Positions 39,569 through 47,726 are shown, numbered from the stretch's first letter. The stretch: 64,000 bases of DNA from Azospirillaceae bacterium (GCA_035645145.1 DASQNC010000049.1:1-64000), one strand, 5' to 3'. Translations and numbers: made by a program. The notes: generated by a model from the sequence alone, not told the origin.

Positions 39569-39691
39569 CTAGAGCATCAACACGACCACGGTCGCCACGA
39601 CGGCGACCGCAAGGAGGAGGGCGCCGGCACCGGAGCGATGTATCCTCCAGGCCCGGCGGGTATCACCTTTTCGGTACTGTCGCAGCTTCAA
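39569..39691 (-). CDS. possible 40-residue single-pass membrane protein, TTG start
   Basis: A minus-strand frame begins at TTG (39691) with a perfect GGAGG five bases upstream. It reads MKLRQYRKGDTRRAWRIHRS, a strongly basic N-terminus, then one hydrophobic segment (ALLLAVAVVATVVVLML) running to the C-terminal end. This positive-inside, tail-anchored design is typical of small regulatory membrane proteins. There is no ATG in the frame, which is why it is easy to miss. Support is the ribosome site and the well-formed helix; no homolog is known to me. Confidence 0.4.
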   Translation of the reverse strand: MKLRQYRKGDTRRAWRIHRSGAGALLLAVAVVATVVVLML

Positions 39692-40045
39692 GATCGCCTC
39701 CGATCCGGAACAACCACTCCGATGCGGCTGGTGCCGGTTCCAAGGGCCGGTCCGTTGAAATCAAGGGCCCGTCGTAGGGATGATCCGCGAACGTTAAGCC
39801 TTCTGCCGCAGGTGCGCAAATCATTTGAGTTTTCATTCGGTATTATTCCGATAAGGCTGTTTTGCGCAGTGAATGTGATCTTGTGGTGCAAACGTATTTA
39901 CGGAAATAATCTGCCGCGCTGTCGGGTGTGTATTGGTGATGTGATTTGTGGTTGGTTTGACTATTCCGATGTGAGTGGGTGAAGGGTTGCCGGAACGCCC
40001 CATATATTGGATCGGCCATTGGGCCAAATCCAGGGGAGGCACGAA
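39692..40045. promoter_or_regulatory. AT-rich intergenic stretch upstream of the second ECF unit
   Basis: No supported gene. Positions about 39820-39965 are much richer in A and T than the window average and contain the near-palindrome CGGTATTATTCCG at about 39838-39850. This stretch directly precedes the 68-residue gene and the ECF sigma gene, so it probably holds their promoter and a binding site. It could also mark transferred DNA. Confidence 0.4.
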
Positions 40046-40252
40046 ATGACCTTCAGCCAATATGACTACGTATTCGACGCAGGTGCCCAAACCTGGATGG
40101 TGGTCGACATCGTCTCCGGACTGGTTGCGCATCTCAACGGAATCCCCCAGGAAGACATGGGCTTGAACGAGGCGGACGATATGTCCGCCCTGCTGAACAG
40201 GGTCCAGGCTTTCCACCTTGGATCACACAGTGGTCAAAGGCCCGGCTCTTGA
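40046..40252 (+). CDS. 68-residue hypothetical protein overlapping an ECF sigma gene
   Basis: A small protein beginning MTFSQYDYVFDAGAQTWMVV, with a pattern Trp-x-Val-Val-Asp, Asn-Gly and a C-terminal LNRV helix. Short proteins of this design are known to me only as hypotheticals from Rhodospirillales-like genomes. GGGGAGG is about 7 nt upstream of the ATG. Its stop overlaps the TTG start of the ECF sigma gene by four bases, so the sigma factor is probably translated by coupling from it. A role as partner or antagonist of that sigma factor is an inference from position. Confidence 0.7.
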   Translation: MTFSQYDYVFDAGAQTWMVVDIVSGLVAHLNGIPQEDMGLNEADDMSALLNRVQAFHLGSHSGQRPGS

Positions 40253-40818
40253 GGTTGCCAGCTCCGGTGCCCGAGTGCTCCCAACGCGAAGAGACCCTTC
40301 GCGCGGTCGAGCTCTGCATTCCGAGGCTGCGGCGCTTTGCGCGCGGTTTGGTCCGCGACGACCAGACGGCCGATGACTTGGTGCAGGACGCGCTCGAGCG
40401 GGCCGTGTCGCGGCTTCACCAGTTCCAGCCGGGCACCAACATGGGCGCTTGGCTTTTCACGATCGCCCGGAACGTGCGCATAAACGACCTTCGCAAGGAC
40501 CGGATGGTTGCAACCGACCCGACCAGTTTCGAACTGGTCATTGCCGCACCGCCCGCCCAGGAAGACGTGTTGGTGATGGCCGACTTGCGTGCCGCCATCG
40601 CGCGGATGCCCAGGCAAATGCGCGAGGTGATGTTGCTGGTCGGGGTTGAGGGGCTGGACTACGGTGAAGCGGGGCTGGTTCTCGGTGTCAACGTGGGGAC
40701 TGTGAAGTCGCGGTTGTCCCGCGGGCGCGATTGGCTTGCCCATGCGCTGGACCCGGAGGGGGCGACGCGCCCCGGTGCGGCCCGTCTCCGCCTGTCTGCC
40801 ATGGCCCGGGCAATCTGA
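40249..40818 (+). CDS. ECF-type RNA polymerase sigma factor
   Basis: A 189-residue sigma factor with region 2 (TADDLVQDALERAVSRLHQF, PGTNMGAWLFTIARNVRINDL) and region 4 (MREVMLLVGVEGLDYGEAGLV, NVGTVKSRLSRGRDWLAHAL). It is clearly a paralog of the sigma at 27682-28350 but lacks most of that protein's C-terminal tail. Initiation is taken at the TTG (40249) that overlaps the upstream stop; no ATG exists before region 2. Translation therefore depends on the 68-residue gene. No zinc-type anti-sigma lies downstream. Confidence 0.9.
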   Translation: MRLPAPVPECSQREETLRAVELCIPRLRRFARGLVRDDQTADDLVQDALERAVSRLHQFQPGTNMGAWLFTIARNVRINDLRKDRMVATDPTSFELVIAAPPAQEDVLVMADLRAAIARMPRQMREVMLLVGVEGLDYGEAGLVLGVNVGTVKSRLSRGRDWLAHALDPEGATRPGAARLRLSAMARAI

Positions 40819-41213
40819 CGGGCGTCAAGTGCAGGGCAGGTGACGGGATTGGTGGGTGGGCGCGCGGTCGTTCACTGCCCGATCTCACCAGCACCATCTC
40901 GACCATCGTCGTGAGCCTGGCAGCCGCCAGGGTCGTCCGTGACATCACCGTGGACAAGGATGCTCGTCGGGTACCGTCGCGTCCTGCGGGACCGGGGCCC
41001 ATCCGTCGTCCGAGCCGGGCTGGCGATGCTTGCCGTGGTGGTTTGACCGGGATCGCGGGGATCACAGGACTCCGTGGTTTTGTTCGGCGAGCCCACGCCC
41101 GATCGGCACTTTCTCCGCACGGATGGCGGCCCACCACGCGGCCGACCGCTTCCTCTGAGGATAAGGACGCTCCGGCTTTCAGGGTGCAGGATGCGGCTGC
41201 GAAGCCTGGTGGA
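40819..41213. other. 395 bp without a recognisable gene
   Basis: Frames are open in several directions because of the high GC content. None has a good ribosome site, a domain, or consistent third-position bias. It lies between the ECF sigma gene and a converging 75-residue gene. I see nothing specific in it. Confidence 0.4.
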
Positions 41214-41441
41214 CTAGGCCTGTCCGAGCTTGGCCAGGCCAAGCCCGGTCAACCGCACCGGACGAGGACCACAGTCCCGGATCGCTTCGACATCGATCAG
41301 GCGTTGCTGGAGGGCGCGCTGGAGTGTCCGTGGTTCGACATGCGCAGCGCCTTCCCCGCATGTCCAGGTGAACGGGTGGGCATGCCGCACGTGACCGCTT
41401 CCCACTACACGCAACGCTTCCAGAATATTGTGGTCGGCCAT
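41214..41441 (-). CDS. 75-residue hypothetical protein
   Basis: Begins MADHNILEALRVVGSGHVRH with an AAAGGGA site about 7 nt upstream. It contains WTCGEGAAHVEPRTLQRALQ and ends VRLTGLGLAKLGQA. The last part resembles the wing and closing helix of small winged-helix proteins, so a DNA-binding role is conceivable but not shown. It lies just downstream of the response regulator gene on the same strand (103 bp), and may share its transcript. Confidence 0.55.
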   Translation of the reverse strand: MADHNILEALRVVGSGHVRHAHPFTWTCGEGAAHVEPRTLQRALQQRLIDVEAIRDCGPRPVRLTGLGLAKLGQA

Positions 41442-41544
41442 GGGCCATCCCTTTCTTCCTGTGGGGGCGCCATGCGGTGGCGGAGGAGTCGGGGGGCGGG
41501 GCCGGCACACGGATTTGTAACCGGGCGTGCCGCCGCCAAGCCGA

Positions 41545-42210
41545 TCAAGCCGTCGCCGCCGCGCCTTCGGCCTGCATTGACGCCCCGAAGCCGTTGTTGA
41601 GGCCCCAGATCGCCGCCTGGGTGCGGTTCATGCATCCAATCTTGCGCAACAGCCCTTTCAGATGAACCTTCACGGTTGCCTCTGTGATGCCGAGGCCATT
41701 CGCGATCGCCTTGTTGCTGGCGCCGATGAGGAGCTGGCCGAGGATTTGGCCCTCCCGCCTGGAAAGACCGCACGGTTCCCATGTTTGGGAAGCCAATATG
41801 GGACGGCGGAGCAACATCTCGGCCGCGTCCTGGGGCATGACCTTCTCGCCCATCATGACCAGAAGCAGATTCTGGATGACCGCTTCCGGAGAGCGGTCCT
41901 TTGAGATGACGCCATCCGCACCGGCTTCGAAGGCTCCGAGCAGCAGATCCGGATCGAGGGCGTTCGCAAGGTGCACGATGCGGGCCGATGGCACGGTCTC
42001 CCGGATGGCCCGGATGCCCGCCATCACCGTTGGGTGATCGTGTGCGTCGAAAAGAATCAGGTCGGCCTGGCGCACGGCTTGCGGGTGGATGGCGAGTTCA
42101 TAGTGGGACCGCATCTCCGCGACGATTTCAAAATCCGGCGATGGCAGAAGATGCCGAAGGCCTTCACGGAGGAGGGTGCTCGGTTCAACGAGCAGAATGC
42201 GGATCGTCAT
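41545..42210 (-). CDS. NarL/FixJ-type response regulator, orphan
   Basis: A 221-residue protein with an N-terminal receiver domain and a C-terminal LuxR helix-turn-helix. The receiver has the phospho-acceptor Asp55 in LILFDAHDH and the conserved Lys in GVISKD, but the acidic pair at the start is reduced to a single Glu (LLVEPS). The output domain reads LSRREGQILGQLLIGASNKA and ITEATVKVHLKGLLRKIG near 190-207. No histidine kinase is nearby. The altered acidic pocket may mean weak or phosphorylation-independent activation. Start at 42210 fits the family; its ribosome site is poor. Confidence 0.88.
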   Translation of the reverse strand: MTIRILLVEPSTLLREGLRHLLPSPDFEIVAEMRSHYELAIHPQAVRQADLILFDAHDHPTVMAGIRAIRETVPSARIVHLANALDPDLLLGAFEAGADGVISKDRSPEAVIQNLLLVMMGEKVMPQDAAEMLLRRPILASQTWEPCGLSRREGQILGQLLIGASNKAIANGLGITEATVKVHLKGLLRKIGCMNRTQAAIWGLNNGFGASMQAEGAAATA

Positions 42211-42368
42211 TGGGGCGGCCTGTCGGTTGTGGCGGGGGCCCCGGATCCGATGCGGGGATGGCTGTCCGGGGAATATTCGGGGCACCGATGGGTAGTCGGA
42301 CGGTTGGAAGACGTTGCGCGTGATGGGACGGCAGCTTTCCGCCGGCCGACCGAGGTGTAACCCCTGGG

Positions 42369-42632
42369 TCATTGGGGGGGCGTCCAGGCCGCTTTGCCAT
42401 TATCGACCAACGCCTGGCGCAGAGCGGACCGAAACCAATCCCGGGTGGCCGCGCCATCCGTGCGCTGCCGGTCCTCCACAAACTCCTCCAGTCCCGTCGC
42501 ATCATGGGCGGTCACGTAAAGGCTGTGTCCGGCCAGTTCGGCTTGCCGTTCCAGGAATTTCGCAAGGCGACCGCGGTGCGCCATGGGGAAGACATCGCTG
42601 GTGTCCGGCCCGACGAAGGCGTGATGTGTCAT
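42369..42632 (-). CDS. 87-residue hypothetical protein
   Basis: Begins MTHHAFVGPDTSDVFPMAHR, with AAGGACG about 7 nt before the ATG. It contains RLAKFLERQAELAGHSLYVT and ATRDWFRSALRQAL, suggesting mostly helical, soluble structure. It is on the same strand as the response regulator and the 54-residue gene, forming a run of small minus-strand genes. No family recognised. Confidence 0.55.
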   Translation of the reverse strand: MTHHAFVGPDTSDVFPMAHRGRLAKFLERQAELAGHSLYVTAHDATGLEEFVEDRQRTDGAATRDWFRSALRQALVDNGKAAWTPPQ

Positions 42633-42771
42633 GAGGGCCGTCCTTGGATGTCGTCTGGTTGACTGGGGCGCGATCCATGACGCGGGGCCTTCCGGCCTTG
42701 ACAAGGGGCGTGGGCCGGAAGGTGGCCCCGTCCGAATGCCCACCCGCCCGCGCGGGCCATTGTCGCGTGGG

Positions 42772-42936
42772 TTACCTGGGCTTCCGTCCGACAGGCCTCC
42801 GGACGAGAGATGAAGCTGGATCGAGCTGCTCTTTTGCCAACTCCACCAGAGGCGTAGTGGGCTTTGCGGGGCGGGACTTCTTTTCGGGTGCCAGTCCCTG
42901 TTCCATGTAGTCGTCAGCCATGATCGATGTTTTCAT
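42772..42936 (-). CDS. 54-residue hypothetical protein
   Basis: A very short gene reading MKTSIMADDYMEQGLAPEKK, then a Lys/Pro/Arg-rich tail ending VRRPVGRKPR. An AGGGA site lies about 10 nt before the ATG at 42936; an inner Met six codons later has no site. The charge pattern (acidic start, basic end) suggests a small soluble or nucleic-acid-binding protein. It abuts the AT-rich stretch at 42937-43110, which would hold its promoter. No family recognised. Confidence 0.5.
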   Translation of the reverse strand: MKTSIMADDYMEQGLAPEKKSRPAKPTTPLVELAKEQLDPASSLVRRPVGRKPR

Positions 42937-43440
42937 GATCGGAAATCCCTGATGATTTCGCTAGAGGTATATAGATTGTCACTCTGTACCAATTGTGCTG
43001 GAAATCAAACGGGTATATGCCGAAATATCTTCGAGGGAAATTTTTGGCTTTAGAGGCGGTGTCATGGTCGCGGTGTTATTTGGATTGGTGGGATATTTTT
43101 AAGCGTATGGATCTTCGGGTATGGTTGGCGTGGGCACACGCGGTGGCGGAGTGCGGTGCAAGTCGGTCCTACCCTGGAAGGGGGCATTTGCCGCCCCTGG
43201 CTCGGCGATCGCATGATGAGCATTGCCTGACAGGTGCCCGGCGCCATCGGGGGGCGCCTTGGCGACCTGTGTTGCACCAGGAAGAATGCGGTGCTTGACC
43301 GGTTGGCACGGCGGCCTGCCCGATCAGATGCCGGCAGGGCGGGTGGGGTGCTCCGTCCGGCCGGGCCGGGGAGGGTGAAACACCGGGGGGAGCCACCGGT
43401 TGTCTCGGTGGATTTGGCTTCGGATCCCAAAGGCGGCTCC
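42937..43440. promoter_or_regulatory. 504 bp intergenic, first third AT-rich
   Basis: Positions about 42940-43110 are clearly AT-rich (for example ATATAGATTG, GAAATTTTTGGC, GGATATTTTTAAGC), unlike the flanks. They lie between the divergent 54-residue gene and the flavoprotein gene and probably hold promoters for both. No convincing reading frame or RNA structure is seen in the remainder, which returns to high GC before the flavoprotein start. Confidence 0.4.
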
Positions 43441-44361
43441 ATGAACGACGCTCTGGACTGCCTCGTCATTGGTGGTGGGCCCGCGGGACTGACCGCGGCG
43501 ATTTACCTGGCCCGTTACCGCCGAGTGGCGGTCGTGCTGGATGCGGGCGATAGCCGCTGTTCCTGGATCCCCAAATCCCACAACCATGCCGGCTTCCCCG
43601 ACGGGATTCCCGGGGCGGAGCTGCTGCGCCGCATGCGCGAACAGGCCGAACGCTACGGTGGGCGGGTCGAACGAGGCATGGCGGAGGGGATCACCCGTGA
43701 CAGTGCCAGCGGCCTGTTCGAAGTCAGGGAGGGCGATGGTCGGGCGCACCGGGCGCACACGATCCTTTTGGCGACGGGTGTGGTGGATCGGCATCCGGAC
43801 CTTCCCGATATGGTCGAAGCGGTGCGCAGCGGACATCTGCGCGTGTGTCCCGTTTGCGACGGGTACGAGGTCATCGGCCGGCGCATCGCCGTGCTGGGCG
43901 ACAACCGGCACGCGATGGCGGAATCCCTCTTCATGCGCACCTATGCCGACCATGTGTCGCTGATCCATGCCTCCGGCCGGTTCGACATTGCCGACGATGA
44001 GCGGCACCGGATGGAGCGGAACGGCGTGGAAATCCTGGACGCGCCCTTGGCCGGGGTTGCCAACCAGGAGGGGGGGATGGCCGTGCGGCTGGCCGACGGT
44101 ACCGGGCGCACCTTCGATGCATTGTACTCCGCCCTGGGCACCCGTCCGCGGGCCGATCTAGCCGCGCAGCTCGATGCCGCGACCAGCGACGACGGCCGCC
44201 TGGTCACCGATCTGCACCAGGAGACGTCGGTGTCCGGCCTCTATGCCGCAGGGGACATCGTGTCCGGTCTGAATCAGATTTCGGTCGCCATGGGGCAGGC
44301 CGCGGTCGCGGCGACGGCGATTCACAACCGGTTGCGGACCCGCGACGGCCTGAGCCTGTGA
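43441..44361 (+). CDS. thioredoxin reductase-like flavoprotein with CxxC
   Basis: A 306-residue FAD enzyme of the thioredoxin reductase fold. The FAD motif is [18 protein letters not shown] near 9-26, the redox-active pair CPVC (Cys139/Cys142 approximately) lies in [10 protein letters not shown], and the C-terminal FAD motif is [20 protein letters not shown]. The second Rossmann motif is altered: instead of GGGDSA it reads [10 protein letters not shown], and the HRRxxxR NADPH-phosphate site is absent. This resembles dithiol oxidases such as GliT or HlmI, which use oxygen rather than NADPH. The assignment is family-level; reductase activity cannot be excluded. Confidence 0.85.
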   Translation: MNDALDCLVIGGGPAGLTAAIYLARYRRVAVVLDAGDSRCSWIPKSHNHAGFPDGIPGAELLRRMREQAERYGGRVERGMAEGITRDSASGLFEVREGDGRAHRAHTILLATGVVDRHPDLPDMVEAVRSGHLRVCPVCDGYEVIGRRIAVLGDNRHAMAESLFMRTYADHVSLIHASGRFDIADDERHRMERNGVEILDAPLAGVANQEGGMAVRLADGTGRTFDALYSALGTRPRADLAAQLDAATSDDGRLVTDLHQETSVSGLYAAGDIVSGLNQISVAMGQAAVAATAIHNRLRTRDGLSL

Positions 44362-44391
44362 TGGGCCGGACCCGCTTTCGACGGAGGGAAA

Positions 44392-44580
44392 ATGAATAAG
44401 CCAACGCAATCCCAACAGGACCAGCCGGCCTCGAAGCCAGGCGATCAGGCCCCCGCCGGCACACCCGGTACCGGCGAGGCACCCTGCCGGGACTGTGCCG
44501 GAACCGGACGGCGGGATGGCAGCCCATGCCCCACCTGCCGCGGGACCGGCGTGGTGACCGAGGGCATCGGCGGCGGGTAA
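44392..44580 (+). CDS. 62-residue DnaJ-type zinc-ribbon protein
   Basis: A tiny protein with a Gln/Pro/Ala-rich disordered N-half and two CxxCxGxG repeats, CRDCAGTG near 32-39 and CPTCRGTG near 46-53, as in the zinc finger of DnaJ. GGAGGG lies a few bases before the ATG. It begins 30 nt after the flavoprotein stop on the same strand, so the pair is probably one operon. The four cysteines could be a substrate of that CxxC enzyme, or bind zinc for a chaperone-like role. Confidence 0.7.
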   Translation: MNKPTQSQQDQPASKPGDQAPAGTPGTGEAPCRDCAGTGRRDGSPCPTCRGTGVVTEGIGGG

Positions 44581-44638
44581 GCCCGCATTGTTGATGGATC
44601 GGTGCGCACTCGTGGGCGCCCCGGTGGCCGGATGGGCT

Positions 44639-45571
44639 TTACGCTTCCAGTTCCGCCCGCCAGGGCGGGTCGGCTCCCACGCGGCCGCAGGTCCGGGCCG
44701 CCACGTGGCTGGCGAAGCGCAGGCAGGTCTCCACCGTGTCCCGGTCGAGTTCAGCCAGCCGGGGCCGATCCAGCACCCCGGCTTGGTACAACGCGCACAA
44801 CAGGCCGCCCATGAAGGCGTCACCGGCACCGACCGTGTCGGCCACTGCCACCGGCACGGCGGGCACATGCAACTCCAGGCCGCGCCCGACCCGTCCGAAG
44901 TAGGCCGTGGCCCCTTCACCGCCGCGCGTCACCACCACCAGCGAGGCACCGGCCATCCGCCATGCACGGGCCGTTGCTTCCGGTGTCTTGCCGGGATCGA
45001 GCCACGCCATGTCGGCCACGCTCGCCTTCACCACCTGCGCAGCGGCGACCAGCCGGGTTATGCGGCGGCGGTAGCCGGCCGGGTCCGCCACCAGGGCCGG
45101 CCGGACGTTCGGATCCAGGCTGAGGACGGTTTCCTGGGGCAGCGATAGCGCCAGACGCTCGTAGGCGGCCCCGGCCGGTTCCCGCGACAAGGCGGTGGCG
45201 CCGACGTGGAGAGCCTGAACCTCGGGGCCCGGGCGCGTGTCGCCGTCCCAGCTCCGGTCCGCGGCGCCGGCATCGTAGAAGGCATAGCGCGGTTCCTCCT
45301 CGCCCAGGCTGACGAAGGCGAGCGTCGTCGGCTGGCCCGAGCGGCTGACCAGGCTTGTGTCCACATTCGAGGCCGCCAGCGCCGCCACGAGCTGGTCGCC
45401 GAACAGATCCGTGGAGATCCGGCCCAGGAACCCCGCGGGAGCGCCCAGCCGGCCGAGTGTCACCGCGATGTTGAAGGGTGATCCGCCCGGTTTCGGCAGG
45501 TAGGCCGGGGTTCCGTCCGGCGTGGTGGCCGGAAGGAAGTCGATCAGCGCTTCGCCGCCCGAAACAATCAT
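44639..45571 (-). CDS. PfkB-family carbohydrate kinase (fructokinase-like)
   Basis: A 310-residue ribokinase-fold sugar kinase. Signature 1 is GGSPFNIAVTLGRLGAPAGFLG near 35-56. Signature 2 near 248-261 is DTVGAGDAFMGGLL, containing the catalytic Asp of GAGD. The substrate region (GEALIDFLP, LDPNVRPAL) resembles fructokinases. The start at 45571 (MIVSGGEALIDFLP) has AAAGGG upstream; an in-frame Met eleven codons earlier is possible. It converges on the zinc-ribbon gene and has no sugar transporter beside it. Confidence 0.9.
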   Translation of the reverse strand: MIVSGGEALIDFLPATTPDGTPAYLPKPGGSPFNIAVTLGRLGAPAGFLGRISTDLFGDQLVAALAASNVDTSLVSRSGQPTTLAFVSLGEEEPRYAFYDAGAADRSWDGDTRPGPEVQALHVGATALSREPAGAAYERLALSLPQETVLSLDPNVRPALVADPAGYRRRITRLVAAAQVVKASVADMAWLDPGKTPEATARAWRMAGASLVVVTRGGEGATAYFGRVGRGLELHVPAVPVAVADTVGAGDAFMGGLLCALYQAGVLDRPRLAELDRDTVETCLRFASHVAARTCGRVGADPPWRAELEA

Positions 45572-45956
45572 GAATCCATGCCCTTTCAAGCCGTCGACAG
45601 GCATTGATGCCGCGGACAGGCGTCGGAGCGCCTCCGCCGGTGCGCAGGCCGTGGCCACGCAAATCCTCGTCCGATTTCCACCATTATAGGCCATGCGGAG
45701 CCAGCACGCCGCATCGAATGCGGCCCGCCGTCCCGGCCGTGTGGCAACGGACCGGCGTTGGACCTGTCGGCCTGCTCGGCAGGGCCCACCTCCGGCGGCA
45801 GCCCCATGTCTACGATACCGCCTTCGAATGCGGAATGGGCGTGTCGACCCTCCGCCAGAAGGTCATCCGGGATCTTGGCGCGGAACGGGAGGCATCCGTT
45901 CCCGTTGCGGACACCAGGGGCGATCGGCGCCCGCATCGACTTCGGGACGAACCCAC
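45572..45956. other. 385 bp between divergent kinase and coiled-coil genes
   Basis: Presumed promoter region for both divergent neighbours. Open frames occur on both strands but lack ribosome sites and known domains. No repeats or hairpins stand out. Confidence 0.35.
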
Positions 45957-47090
45957 ATGGCTTCCGACGTCATCCGTGAAATCAAACGCCCTGTGCCGCT
46001 GGCCCTTGCGGCCCTTGCCTTGGTCGGCTGGATTCTCGCGATCTACGCCATCGCGGCCGGCGGTTCGGCACGCAGGTCGCTGGAGGCCCGGGTGCAGCAG
46101 GCGGAAGCGGGGCGCCAGACCGTTTCGGCTGAGCTGGAGCGCCTGCAACAGACGACCGGCACGTTGGCGGATGTCCAACAGCGCACGGAACAGGCGGGGC
46201 AGGCGTTGGCCGAGGTGCAGCAGCGTCTCGCCGCCGTGGAGCAGCAGCTTCCCACGGCGCAGCAGAACCTCGCCGACCTCACCCGGCAGGTGGAGGAGCG
46301 TACACAGCGGCTGGCCGAATTGATGCCACAGGTCCAGGACGTCGAACAGCGCCTGACCGCGGGGCGGGACGAGTTGGCCCGCATCGAGCGGGACACCGCC
46401 GCACGCACCCTGGAGTTGGCGGATGTCGGGCGCCGGTTGGAGGGGCTCCGGACACAGGAGGCGCAGACCCGCGACGACATGAGCCGCTTGACCGCGGAAG
46501 CCGCCGCCCGGTCGGCGGACTTGGCCCAGGTCGAACCGCGCGCCCAGCAGGCCCGTGCCGCCGAGGCCGAGATGCAGGCCCGACTGGTGGATATGCAATC
46601 CCAGGCCGACGAACTCACGAGTCGGCAGGAACAGGTCCGTGCGGAAACGGCGGCCCTCCGCCAGCAGGCCGAGGAGCTGGAACGGCGGGTGGCTGCGGCG
46701 CAAGCCATGCGCGACCAGTTGATGCCCCAATTGGCCGAGCTGCAGGAGAGAAACGAACAAGTGCAGACGGCCTTGGACCGGGCGACGGCAGCGTTGGAGC
46801 AGGCAGCCGCGGAGTACCAGCAGATCCAGCAGGAGACGGCCGATGCCCAGGGGCAGTTGGCGGAACTGACGGGAGTCGTGTCGGAGCGCAACGCCGAACT
46901 TGCGACCCTGGAAGGCCGCCTACAGGACGCCCGCCAGGAATTGGCCGGCGTTCAGGCCCGCTTGGCTGAGAGCCGCCAGGGGCTGGCGGAGGACGCGGCA
47001 CAGCGCGCGACCTCGGGCGCGACCGGCGCACCCCCGCCTGCCGAGACCTCTCCGCCCGCAGCCGGGGCAGGGCAGGGGACGGGCGAATAG
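45957..47090 (+). CDS. membrane-anchored long coiled-coil protein (377 aa)
   Basis: One hydrophobic helix near 12-36 follows a short basic N-terminus. An almost unbroken coiled coil rich in Gln, Ala, Glu, Leu and Arg runs from about 40 to 345, with heptads such as VQQAEAGRQTVSAELERLQQ. A Pro/Ala/Gly tail of about 30 residues closes the protein. The coil would project into the periplasm or cytoplasm as a rod of roughly 45 nm if continuous. No enzymatic domain. Similar proteins act as scaffolds or spacers; its position next to chemosensory genes hints at a link, not shown. Confidence 0.8.
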   Translation: MASDVIREIKRPVPLALAALALVGWILAIYAIAAGGSARRSLEARVQQAEAGRQTVSAELERLQQTTGTLADVQQRTEQAGQALAEVQQRLAAVEQQLPTAQQNLADLTRQVEERTQRLAELMPQVQDVEQRLTAGRDELARIERDTAARTLELADVGRRLEGLRTQEAQTRDDMSRLTAEAAARSADLAQVEPRAQQARAAEAEMQARLVDMQSQADELTSRQEQVRAETAALRQQAEELERRVAAAQAMRDQLMPQLAELQERNEQVQTALDRATAALEQAAAEYQQIQQETADAQGQLAELTGVVSERNAELATLEGRLQDARQELAGVQARLAESRQGLAEDAAQRATSGATGAPPPAETSPPAAGAGQGTGE

Positions 47091-47154
47091 CGGCCGGAGG
47101 CCCTCGGATTTCGATTCCGGAATTGTGAGTGACGGCCGGCACGCGTCGCCAAGC

Positions 47155-47266
47155 GGCATTGCTTGCCGACATGAATGCCGGAACCTTGTCCCGGAGGACG
47201 TCGGATGCCGTCCGTCCCGTTCCGTCCGCCGCCGAGACCTGGGCGACGTTCCCGGCTGCGTTCTGA
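47155..47266 (-). pseudogene. remnant of a chemoreceptor C-terminus
   Basis: On the minus strand a frame reads AAGNVAQVSAADGTGRTASD and then VLRDKVPAFMSA. This matches the last 50 residues of the intact chemoreceptor at 47925-49598 ([20 protein letters not shown] ... [12 protein letters not shown]), with one residue lost and about 14 residues deleted between two VL pairs. It starts a few bases after the Cache gene stop, in another frame, without its own start. It is a decayed fragment of a second receptor gene. Confidence 0.8.
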
Positions 47267-47270
47267 AGCC

Positions 47271-47726
47271 TTATTTCCTGTAAAAGCCCGCTGCACAGAA
47301 CCCGGCGCCGACCTTTTTGACAAAGGCGGATTTGGGTTCGATTTTCTTGTTGGTCGGGTTTGTCCACCGATAGTGGATCCAGCCCTCGCCCTCGGACGCG
47401 GCAACCTGGATGGCCTCGGCAATGAGCTCCTTGCCGTCGGTATCCTTCAGGTTCTTCAGGTTGCGTCCAATCAGAGCGTTCTGATTGCCGTTGGCCCGCA
47501 TGAGGCCGTCTGCGTCGGTGCAAAAAAGATAGAGGTCACGGTCCACGAAGGCGCCTTTGGTGTCGCTGAAATCCTTGTAGGCGATTTCCAGGCCGACCTT
47601 GTTGGCGTGCTCAGCCGCTTTCAGTACAAGGGCTTTCGCTTCTTCGGCGGTTCCGAATTCTTCGGCGGCGGCCGGGGCGGCGAGCAGGACGGAAAGGGCG
47701 ACGGCCACCAGGGGGCGCGTAAACAT
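47271..47726 (-). CDS. periplasmic single-Cache sensor domain protein
   Basis: A 151-residue protein with a signal peptide ending near PAAA-EE and a single Cache domain. Features include the N-terminal helix AKALVLKAAEHANKVG, the family pattern FVDRDLYLFCTDADGLMRAN near 62-81 with GRNLKNLKDTDGK, and a closing W-I-H-Y-R-W strand. No membrane helix or signalling domain follows, so it is a secreted ligand-binding module. GGAGG lies about 8 nt upstream. A chemoreceptor fragment starts directly after its stop, and an intact receptor lies upstream on the same strand. Possibly it was once part of a receptor, or it passes ligand to one. Confidence 0.85.
   Translation of the reverse strand: MFTRPLVAVALSVLLAAPAAAEEFGTAEEAKALVLKAAEHANKVGLEIAYKDFSDTKGAFVDRDLYLFCTDADGLMRANGNQNALIGRNLKNLKDTDGKELIAEAIQVAASEGEGWIHYRWTNPTNKKIEPKSAFVKKVGAGFCAAGFYRK

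Noticed and set aside
42644-42910. Plus-strand open frame of 88 codons
   Set aside because: Opposes the better-initiated 54-residue minus-strand gene, has no ribosome site and no consistent hydrophobic pattern.
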